Source: Nitrincola schmidtii (GTDB lineage Bacteria > Pseudomonadota > Gammaproteobacteria > Pseudomonadales > Balneatricaceae). Taken from it: a DNA stretch of 64,000 nt. The stretch lies in contig NZ_WBOL01000011.1 in the NCBI RefSeq assembly GCF_008973715.1, positions 1 to 64,000 of the forward strand. The letters are read 5' to 3'. Shown here piece after piece: positions 19,058 to 26,532 of the stretch; the first letter of the stretch is position 1, and each line of letters begins with the position of its first letter. The notes under the pieces were generated by a model, which did no database searches, was not told the origin of the DNA, and worked only from the letters and a program-made list of their open reading frames with translations. The position numbers and the translations under genes were made by a program.

Positions 19058-20029
19058 TTATCGTAGTTCGTTTAACAGTCCATTCGAACCTATCGCAACA
19101 AAACCACCTGCCCTTGAAAAACCCACTGCATTAGCGCCTGTTTGAACCGGTCCGGTTCGGCCACGTTGCGCCAGTCGCCAGTTATTCTCTAAGCGTCCTG
19201 TTTGTGTATTCCACAGCATCACTTGTCCCGAAGCGGTTCCCGTTAGGAGTTGGCTGCCATCAGGGGAGAAGCGTGCAGAAATGTGACTTAGACGACGAGT
19301 AATGAAGGTTTCATCACCACTTAAGGAATGCAGTATTTCACCCGTTTGCCCGTTCCAAATTCGAGCACTACTCAGTGTTGCTGCGCTAAAGGCAAGTTGT
19401 CCATCTGCACTTAACGCTACACGATTAACGATATTATCAAAAGCTAGCTCGCTAATGACCGTCTCATTTTGAAGATCCCAAAAACGAGCAATATAGTCGT
19501 CCGCACCGGTTAGGGCGAAGCGTCCATCGGCACTTAAGGCAACACTTCGGACTCTGGCAGGATGGCGTAAGGTGCGGCGTACGCCGCCATTTTTCACATC
19601 AAAATACACGGCAGTATGATTAGCTAAACCAAGAAGGGCATAGTCACCATTACGAGACAATGCCATGTCGAGTATTTCACCAGGACTACTCCAGAACCAA
19701 ATAGGCTGGCCATCGAGGGTTTGCCACAACACCAAATCTGTTGCAGTTGCTGTGACTACAAAATTACCTTCAGGAGAAAATGCGCTAGAGATCAAATCTG
19801 AAAAACCACCTTGAACGTGATTCCAATCATATAAGCGCTCTTGACGCTGTAAATCCCAGAAATGGCCACCCATCTCAAACGAACCTATGACAGCAAAGCG
19901 ACCATCGTCAGAGAGTGATGCACCGAAGCTACCTCTGGCTGTCAGAGGGTAGTTGTTTTCGGGTGACTTAGCTGAGTCACATCCTACCAGAATCAGGAGT
20001 AAGCTCAGCAGGATCGCTAGACGTTTCAT
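19058..20029 (-). CDS. WD40-repeat lipoprotein
   Basis: The 323-residue precursor has a lipoprotein signal ending LVGC (lipid Cys17). Asp follows at +2, which in E. coli favours retention in the inner membrane facing the periplasm. At least six WD40/beta-propeller blades follow, with repeats such as SLSDDGRFAVIGS, ALSADGRFALTGADD and RFSPDGSQLLTGTASG, each ending in W-x-x. No catalytic residues are evident; propellers usually bind proteins. Its ATG overlaps the stop codon of rsd (ATGA), so translation is coupled to the anti-sigma factor gene. Function not known. Confidence 0.88.
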   Translation of the reverse strand: MKRLAILLSLLLILVGCDSAKSPENNYPLTARGSFGASLSDDGRFAVIGSFEMGGHFWDLQRQERLYDWNHVQGGFSDLISSAFSPEGNFVVTATATDLVLWQTLDGQPIWFWSSPGEILDMALSRNGDYALLGLANHTAVYFDVKNGGVRRTLRHPARVRSVALSADGRFALTGADDYIARFWDLQNETVISELAFDNIVNRVALSADGQLAFSAATLSSARIWNGQTGEILHSLSGDETFITRRLSHISARFSPDGSQLLTGTASGQVMLWNTQTGRLENNWRLAQRGRTGPVQTGANAVGFSRAGGFVAIGSNGLLNELR

Positions 20030-20502
20030 GCCATTGCTTGTGCTTGTTCGCTGTGGGCGTTATGTAAAATTTCTATTAACTGATCTTCTATAGAGAAGCG
20101 CTCTTCCAAAGACTCACCTAAGTGTGACAGTTGGTTTGAGAAGTCTCTTAACTCACGTAATGTTGGTTTGCTAAAACCATTACAAGCATCATTAAAGTCT
20201 AGAGCAAAATCAGTGGTAGGCTGAATCAGAGGTAACAGCATTTGTGCTTTTTCAACGCTACCATCTTTAAACTCTCTACCTTCATTAAGTAGCTGCTCAT
20301 AGACCTCGAAGTGCCCAGATGAGATGTAATCAATCAGCACAGAACAGAAGTTATCGATTTTGGCATTCAGTGACTCACCCACTTCTGCATCTGGAAGGTT
20401 GATAAACGCGCTGATCAGCTGTTGGCGCTGTTCCAGCCAGTGGTCGATAATTTGACTCACGCCACCCCAACGTTCACGGGCATTGCGACATTTTTCCAAC
20501 AT
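20026..20502 (-). CDS. rsd: Regulator of sigma-70, Rsd/AlgQ
   Basis: The 158-residue protein from ATG 20502 begins MLEKCRNARERWGGVSQIIDHWL, the Rsd/AlgQ signature. AGGAG lies 10 nt upstream; an in-frame extension to 20550 has no such support. It matches the family length. Rsd binds sigma-70 region 4 and lowers its availability in stationary phase; AlgQ affects alginate and virulence regulation in Pseudomonas. It is cytoplasmic. It is followed by the WD40 lipoprotein gene with a 4-base overlap and is divergent from the FliL-like gene. Confidence 0.93.
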   Translation of the reverse strand: MLEKCRNARERWGGVSQIIDHWLEQRQQLISAFINLPDAEVGESLNAKIDNFCSVLIDYISSGHFEVYEQLLNEGREFKDGSVEKAQMLLPLIQPTTDFALDFNDACNGFSKPTLRELRDFSNQLSHLGESLEERFSIEDQLIEILHNAHSEQAQAMA

Positions 20503-20715
20503 GGCTAAATTTCTCCTATTCAAACGCAAACGGTTGGCGAGATATATCATCTGTGGTATCTATGATAATCAGCCCTTAAAATTAAATAGCTTATCGAACT
20601 GCTTAATTAAGTACCATAGTAATCTTAGACCTAGGCTGCGGCAACCTAACAAACACACACTTGTCTGATTTGGTATGACAATGAGTTTTAAAAATTTATC
20701 CAAGGAGAGCGAAAC

Positions 20716-21105
20716 ATGGCGATAAAACGGTTTTTATGGATGGTGGCTTTACTGATAGCGCCGCTTAGTTGGGGGCAAGCTCTAAGCAATCCTTATGTGG
20801 AGCTTGAAGCGTTCGTCACTAATTTTGGCGAAGTCCAGTCAGGTCCTTTACGCTTTTTGAAAGCGGATGTCACCCTGCATATTGCCGAGGGTGGTAATCG
20901 CATTGATCTTGAAAAACACAAGGCTCAGATACGTAATGATTTGATTTTTCTGTTTAAGTCACAAAAAGAAGCAGATTTGGCAACGGTAGAAGCTCAGACA
21001 GTGTTGGCTCAAAGAGCGTTACAAATTGTGCAAGAAGCGATGGTGAAAGAGACAGGTCATCCTCAGGTAGATGACCTGTTCTTTACCAGTTTAGTGATTC
21101 AATAA
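20716..21105 (+). CDS. FliL-like protein
   Basis: A 129-residue protein with signal-like N-terminus MAIKRFLWMVALLIAPLSWG. The rest resembles the FliL domain: YVELEAFVTNFGEVQSGPLRFLKADVTLHI, then IRNDLIFLFKSQ. FliL is a stomatin-like flagellar basal-body protein, but no flagellar genes are present here. An AGGAG ribosome binding site precedes the ATG. It is divergent from rsd and convergent with gshA, with only 5 bp between the ends. Role outside the flagellum unknown. Confidence 0.8.
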   Translation: MAIKRFLWMVALLIAPLSWGQALSNPYVELEAFVTNFGEVQSGPLRFLKADVTLHIAEGGNRIDLEKHKAQIRNDLIFLFKSQKEADLATVEAQTVLAQRALQIVQEAMVKETGHPQVDDLFFTSLVIQ

Positions 21106-21110
21106 ACCGT

Positions 21111-22676
21111 TTACGATTTATTATATTGATCAAGAAAGGCATCGAAACTGAGGGTATCAGCCGCTTCGATGCTGGCTTGCTCTAGCAATGAGGTTTGTGC
21201 CTCGGTAATTAAGCGCGCTTTCAGACCCGCTTCTAGTGGCTCAGAGAGTAAGGTGTTTTTATGCTGCTGACTGAGTTGTGTTACCCATTGCTGGTAACTG
21301 CCACCACTGTCACGCAAAGATTCCAGAACCTGAGCTGAAGGCGTAAGTTCAGGGTGTTTGATCTTTTCTCGCTGCAAGGCGACAGAGGCAGTGTAACGTT
21401 GGGTGTTATGTGCTTCATCCAACACACTGGCAGTCCGTTCAATCTGATCCAGAATCGCCATGCCCAAGCTTTCACGGCTTTGTTCACCCTCATCGCTTAA
21501 GAGCGTTAGACCGGGTTCGCGGCCACGGGTGACAATGCGTTGATGATTTTCAGCAATCAAGTTGCACTCTAAATCACTCAGTTCAGCGTCATTACAGAAC
21601 AAGCAGGTGACTAAGAAAGCATCCAAAAAGTTACTTTGCTCGATACTGATACCGGTGGGCAGCAGAGGATTGATATCCGTATTACGTACTTCGATATACT
21701 GAACACCTCGGCTCAATAACGCATGAATAGGCTTTTCGCCCGATTCAGTGACGCGTTTAGGGCGTATATCACTATAGTATTCATTCTCGATTTGCAGAAT
21801 ATTGGCATTCAGCTGGTGGTATTCGCCATCCACTTTTACGCCAAGTTTTTCATAGCTAGGATGGGGTGTCCGTATCGCCATTAACAAGGAGTTGGTGTAG
21901 GTATTTAGACGGTTAAAACAGATATTCAACGAAGACTGAACTTTATTAGAGTAGCCTAGATCGCTCATTCTTAATGAGGTGGCCCAGGGTTGAAACAGGG
22001 TGTCTTCTGCCAAAGTATCAAGATTATGCTGTTTATTGCCCATAAAGCTTTTGCTGAGCGCAGGTGATGCGCCAAACAGATAAAGTAATAACCAGCTGAA
22101 ACGGCGGAAGTTTCGAATCATGCGGAAATAACTGGCGGAGCGAAAATTCTGCATCGTGCCGCTATCGTTACAGATACGCTGATAGGCTGGCCATAGTTGC
22201 TCTGGTAATGAGAAGTTGTAATGAATGCCTGCGATAGTCTGCATCATTTTGCCATAGCGATTCTGCAAACCTACGCGATAGACATGCTTCATACGACCCA
22301 CATTACTTTTACCATAATAGGCAATCGGGATCTCATCTTCGCCACTGATATCGCAAGGCATACTGGCACACCAGATCAATTCATCATTTAGCATTTCGTA
22401 GCTGAAACGATGCAAGTCATTAAGATGATTCAGCATTTCACGATTATCTTGGAAAACAGGCGTGATAAATTCAAGCAAGGCTTCAGAATAGTCGGTGGTA
22501 ATTTCACTGTGTGTAAGTGCTGACCCCAAGCCTTTCGGGTGTTCAGTTTGAGCTAGACGACCCGAAGCGTTAACGCGCAAGCCCTCTTTCTCAATGCCAT
22601 GCTGTAACTGGGTGAGAAGATGGCTGCTACCGTCACGTAACAGTTGATTTAGGTTGTATTCGAGGGTGGCTGGCAA
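21111..22676 (-). CDS. gshA: Glutamate-cysteine ligase
   Basis: Joins glutamate and cysteine with ATP, the first step of glutathione synthesis. The 521 residues match the proteobacterial GshA type (E. coli 518). HGIEKEGLRVN near residue 25 and IQYIEVRNTDINP in the middle are typical. Only 113 nt separates it from tex upstream on the same strand, though a hairpin lies at the end of tex. It is not paired with gshB here. Confidence 0.95.
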   Translation of the reverse strand: MPATLEYNLNQLLRDGSSHLLTQLQHGIEKEGLRVNASGRLAQTEHPKGLGSALTHSEITTDYSEALLEFITPVFQDNREMLNHLNDLHRFSYEMLNDELIWCASMPCDISGEDEIPIAYYGKSNVGRMKHVYRVGLQNRYGKMMQTIAGIHYNFSLPEQLWPAYQRICNDSGTMQNFRSASYFRMIRNFRRFSWLLLYLFGASPALSKSFMGNKQHNLDTLAEDTLFQPWATSLRMSDLGYSNKVQSSLNICFNRLNTYTNSLLMAIRTPHPSYEKLGVKVDGEYHQLNANILQIENEYYSDIRPKRVTESGEKPIHALLSRGVQYIEVRNTDINPLLPTGISIEQSNFLDAFLVTCLFCNDAELSDLECNLIAENHQRIVTRGREPGLTLLSDEGEQSRESLGMAILDQIERTASVLDEAHNTQRYTASVALQREKIKHPELTPSAQVLESLRDSGGSYQQWVTQLSQQHKNTLLSEPLEAGLKARLITEAQTSLLEQASIEAADTLSFDAFLDQYNKS

Positions 22677-22771
22677 GGTGTTATTCCCTATTGCAACGAT
22701 CCCCTAATCAAGATCGTGAATTGTATTTATGGTCGAAATATCGTCATTATATGCATGATGGGGGCAGAAAG

Positions 22772-22789
22772 TGGCTCAGACAAGAGCCA
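22772..22789 (-). terminator. Hairpin next to the tex stop codon
   Basis: TGGCTC and GAGCCA form a 6-bp stem with a 6-nt loop just after the tex stop codon. On the minus strand it is followed by a weak T-rich stretch (ACTTTCT). It could be a weak terminator. Confidence 0.35.
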
Positions 22790-24931
22790 TCATTCGGTTT
22801 TTTTCATACTCAGTGCAATTCTTCGGCGTTTGCTGTCCACTTCTATCACGCTGACCGAGACAATTTGACCCGTGCTGACAATACTATGAGGGTCTTTCAC
22901 AAAGCTATCTGCCATTTGAGAGATGTGCACTAAGCCGTCTTGATGTACCCCTAAATCAACAAAAGCACCGAAGTTGGTAATGTTGGTGACAACGCCTTCT
23001 AGTCGCATGCCGATTTGTAAATCATCAATGGATTCGACACGCTCATCATAGTTTACCGAGCGAAATTCGGGTCGTGGATCACGTCCCGGTTTTTCCAGTT
23101 CGTTAAGCACATCTTTCAGCGTATAAGTGCCATATTCATGCAAAGATTCAGCTGGAATCTTACGCAAGGTTTCCGGCGATTTAAGCAGCTGGGATATGCT
23201 CATATCAGCTAATGACGCTATTTTTCGCACCAGTGGATAGGACTCTGGATGGACAGCGGTATTATCAAGAGGCTCTTTGCCCTCACGAATACGTAAAAAT
23301 CCGGCACATTGTTCGAAAGCTTTTGGCCCTAAACGCGGCACTTTTAAGAGTTGTTTTCGATCCGCAAAACGCCCTAATTCTTCGCGACTTTTAATAATGT
23401 TATTCGCCAGCGTGGTGTTTAAACCGGCCACACGAGTCAAGAGTGCCGGTGATGCGGTATTTAAATCGACGCCAACATGGTTAACGCAGTCTTCGACCAC
23501 GGCATCCAGTTTAGTTGCGAGCGCTTTTTGGTCGACATCATGTTGATACTGACCGACGCCAATAGCTTGAGGATCGATTTTTACCAACTCAGCTAAAGGA
23601 TCCTGTAAACGTCTGGCGATGGACACTGCACCCCGCAAAGTGACATCAAGGTTAGGAAATTCTTCCGCGGCTAACGCCGATGCGGAATAAACGGATGCAC
23701 CTGCTTCGCTAACTAACATACAGGCGACCTGTTTGAACTCAGCGGCACGAAGCAGGTTTTGTACCCAGCGTTGTGTTTCGCGAGATGCGGTACCATTGCC
23801 GATAGCAATCAGCGTTACCTTATGCCGCTTAATAAGCTCAGCCAACTGCTTTGACGCTGCTTCCTCTTGGCGTTGCGGAGGGTGAGGATAAAGTGTGGCG
23901 GTAGCCAGTACTTGACCGGTTGTATCAACGATTGCTGCTTTGACACCGGTACGTAAGCCGGGATCTAACCCGAGCGTCACATGGGCACCCGCTGGTGCAG
24001 AAAGCAGTAGGTCTTTCAGATTACGTGCAAACACATCAATGGCAGCGACTTCTGCCTGCTGGCGTAGTTGGCGTAACAATTCATTTTCTAGCATCGGAGC
24101 AAGCTTGGTTTTCCAGCTTTGCTCGATGGTGTGCAATAGCCAAGAAGAACATTCGGGTAAGCGCAGCTGATTGTAGCGAGCGATAGCTTGCAGCGGCTGA
24201 TCAGCTTGGTCCTCCGGTAGGTTGACTTTATAGCTAAGCTCACCCAATTGTTTACCACGTAATATCGCTAACGTGCGGTGTGATGGAATCTTGGATAGCG
24301 TTTCTGAAAAGGCATAATAGTCACGAAATTTACTGTCAGGGTCTGTTTTGCCCTTTGCCGCACTGACTTCTAGCAACCCCTGTTGCCAAAGTTTCTGTCT
24401 TAATAAACCTATCAGGTCAGGGTGTTCTGTCAGTTGTTCTAACAAGATGTGCCTGCAACCTTCTAAAGCGGTTTCTATCGAATCAACGCCTCTAGCTGGA
24501 TCAACATAGGGCGGTGCAAAGGATTCAGGCGCAATACGAGGTTGTTTTAAGACCTGTTCTGCAAGTCCCGCTAAGCCAGCTTCTCTTGCCTCTTGTGCTT
24601 TATTCCGGCGTTTGGGTTTGTAAGGCAGGTAAAGATCTTCTAAGCGCGCTTTGCTATCAGCATCGTTAAGTGCTTTTTCAAGTTCGGGTGTCAGCTTATC
24701 TTGGCTACGAATCTGATCCAGAATCGTGCTGCGGCGCTCTTCTAGTGCGGTACAGTATTCCAGTTGCTCAGCGAGTTCTCGAAGCTGGGTATCATCTAAC
24801 CCTCCCGTTGCTTCCTTGCGATAACGGGCAATAAAGGGAATTGTTGAGCCTTCCTCAATCAGTTTTAACGTTGCACTGACTTGTGCTATTGGAAGTTTCA
24901 GTCGACTTGCGAGCTGTGGAGCAAGATTCAT
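22790..24931 (-). CDS. tex: Transcription accessory protein Tex
   Basis: A 713-residue protein with the Tex order: N-terminal helical region (STIPFIARYRKEATGGLDDTQLREL), YqgF/RNase H-like core (LGLDPGLRTGVKAAIVD), helix-hairpin-helix motifs (LNTASPALLTRVAGL, FADRKQLLKVPRLG), and a C-terminal S1 RNA-binding domain (GVVTNITNFGAFVDLGVHQDG). It is shorter than E. coli YhgF (773) because it ends right after the S1 domain and lacks the usual basic tail. It lies 17 nt after pyk on the same strand, so pyk-tex is probably one transcript. Confidence 0.94.
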   Translation of the reverse strand: MNLAPQLASRLKLPIAQVSATLKLIEEGSTIPFIARYRKEATGGLDDTQLRELAEQLEYCTALEERRSTILDQIRSQDKLTPELEKALNDADSKARLEDLYLPYKPKRRNKAQEAREAGLAGLAEQVLKQPRIAPESFAPPYVDPARGVDSIETALEGCRHILLEQLTEHPDLIGLLRQKLWQQGLLEVSAAKGKTDPDSKFRDYYAFSETLSKIPSHRTLAILRGKQLGELSYKVNLPEDQADQPLQAIARYNQLRLPECSSWLLHTIEQSWKTKLAPMLENELLRQLRQQAEVAAIDVFARNLKDLLLSAPAGAHVTLGLDPGLRTGVKAAIVDTTGQVLATATLYPHPPQRQEEAASKQLAELIKRHKVTLIAIGNGTASRETQRWVQNLLRAAEFKQVACMLVSEAGASVYSASALAAEEFPNLDVTLRGAVSIARRLQDPLAELVKIDPQAIGVGQYQHDVDQKALATKLDAVVEDCVNHVGVDLNTASPALLTRVAGLNTTLANNIIKSREELGRFADRKQLLKVPRLGPKAFEQCAGFLRIREGKEPLDNTAVHPESYPLVRKIASLADMSISQLLKSPETLRKIPAESLHEYGTYTLKDVLNELEKPGRDPRPEFRSVNYDERVESIDDLQIGMRLEGVVTNITNFGAFVDLGVHQDGLVHISQMADSFVKDPHSIVSTGQIVSVSVIEVDSKRRRIALSMKKTE

Positions 24932-24948
24932 AATAATCCTTAAATTCG

Positions 24949-26385
24949 TTATTGAACCTGAAGAATTTGCATTAAATTGGTTTGACCATGCGCACCGATT
25001 AAGCTGCCTCGGGTGAGGAGTACGATGTCACCGCAAGTAACACGACCGTCTGCTTTTAATCCTGCCAATATCGCATCATTAATCCGATCTTTATCCAAAG
25101 CAGTCACATCAAAAAAGATGGGCTGTACGCCGCGATAAAGTGCCATACGTCTTAGAGTTCGGCTATTACGAGTCAACGCATAGATAGGTAATCCCGAGCG
25201 AATCCGCGACATCCACAAGGGTGTCGATCCCGATTCGGTTAAACAAACGATGGCGCGAACACCATTTAAGCCATTAGCGGTATACATCGCCGATCGTGCA
25301 ATCGCTTGATCAATGCGCTCGCAAATTTTAGTGGGCGAAGTGGGTACAGGTGCAACCAGTTGTTGTTTTTCGGCACCTTGACAGATACGAGTCATGGCCT
25401 GGACAACTTCAACGGGATAGTCACCGGCAGCCGTTTCTGCTGACAACATCACCGCATCGGTACCATCTAAAATCGCATTGGCGACATCAAATACCTCGGC
25501 TCGTGTTGGCATAGGGTTGTGAATCATCGTTTCCATCATCTGCGTGGCGGTAATAACAAAGCGGTTTAACTCGCGCGCACGTCGTATCAGGTGTTTTTGT
25601 ACCCCAATTAACTCCGCATCACCAATTTCTACCCCCAGATCCCCTCGGGCAACCATCACTCCGTCTGCAGCTAAAATAATGGAATCTAATGTTTGGTGAT
25701 CTACGACCGTTTCAGCGCGTTCGACTTTGGCAATAATTTCAGCACGACTTTGGCTTTCATCTAACAGTCGTCTCGCTTCGATCAGATCTTCAGCGCTGCG
25801 TGGAAAGGAAACGGCAACATAATCAAAATCTATCTCTGCGGCAAACTTGATATCGAATCGATCTTTATCAGTTAGGGCATCGACAGATAGGCCCCCACCT
25901 AAACGATTAATCCCTTTATTATTGGATAGAATGCCACCAATGATGACTTTGGTGTGAATTTTAGAACCATCGATACTGAGAACTTCGAGTTGAATTCGAC
26001 CGTCATCTAAGAGCAACTGATCTGTTGGTTTGCAGTCATCGGGAAGCGCTTTGTAATCTATACCAACGCAAGCATTTGTTCCTGCTGCGGGGTCCATAGT
26101 GGCATCTAAAGTGAAGAGATCACCGGGAGCTAGGGTAATCTTCTGATGCAGAAATCGAGCGATGCGAATTTTAGGACCTTGCAAATCTGCCATCAGAGCA
26201 ACAGGTATGCCCGTTTTCCGTGACGCTTCCCTAACGCGTTCAACACGCTTGCGATGGTCGCTACTGGTACCATGCGAAAAGTTTAATCTAAAAACATTTG
26301 CACCCGCTTTGAGTAAACGCTCAAGAATTCCTTCAGCGTCAGTTGAGGGGCCAAGCGTGGCAACGATTTTTGTACGTTTTAACAT
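24949..26385 (-). CDS. pyk: Pyruvate kinase, PykA type
   Basis: Converts phosphoenolpyruvate and ADP to pyruvate and ATP. The 478 residues start MLKRTKIVATLGPSTD, close to E. coli PykA. Motifs: RLNFSHGTSSDHRKRV, MADLQGPKIRI, the active-site region IIAKVERAE, and MVARGDLGVEIG. It is divergent from the dctB-like kinase. A palindrome in the intergenic region overlaps the likely spacer of its promoter. With pckA and rpiA in the same window it covers central carbon flux. Confidence 0.96.
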   Translation of the reverse strand: MLKRTKIVATLGPSTDAEGILERLLKAGANVFRLNFSHGTSSDHRKRVERVREASRKTGIPVALMADLQGPKIRIARFLHQKITLAPGDLFTLDATMDPAAGTNACVGIDYKALPDDCKPTDQLLLDDGRIQLEVLSIDGSKIHTKVIIGGILSNNKGINRLGGGLSVDALTDKDRFDIKFAAEIDFDYVAVSFPRSAEDLIEARRLLDESQSRAEIIAKVERAETVVDHQTLDSIILAADGVMVARGDLGVEIGDAELIGVQKHLIRRARELNRFVITATQMMETMIHNPMPTRAEVFDVANAILDGTDAVMLSAETAAGDYPVEVVQAMTRICQGAEKQQLVAPVPTSPTKICERIDQAIARSAMYTANGLNGVRAIVCLTESGSTPLWMSRIRSGLPIYALTRNSRTLRRMALYRGVQPIFFDVTALDKDRINDAILAGLKADGRVTCGDIVLLTRGSLIGAHGQTNLMQILQVQ

Positions 26386-26476
26386 AGGCGTTACCTTGTT
26401 GTGTGAAACTGCTTTTCAATGGGCAATTTAAACTTACTAGTGATATCGATAGCGATTAAGCGCTAAACTCGACACT

Positions 26477-26505
26477 ATTATAACGATAGAGCTAAGCTCT
26501 ACCTA
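26477..26505 (-). promoter_or_regulatory. Candidate pyk promoter with operator palindrome
   Basis: On the minus strand a TATAAT (26482 to 26477) can serve as -10. The palindrome TAGAGCTAAGCTCTA at 26487-26501, perfect around its central base, lies in the spacer where a repressor would block the polymerase. The -35 is poor. The same site lies 32 bp before the divergent dctB-like gene, so it could affect both. Confidence 0.4.
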
Positions 26506-26532
26506 AGTTTTGCAAGTGCATTTCTGGACACC

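Noticed and set aside
23277-24186. Open frames on the plus strand inside tex
   Set aside because: They are shadows of the tex coding sequence, without ribosome binding sites or recognisable domains.
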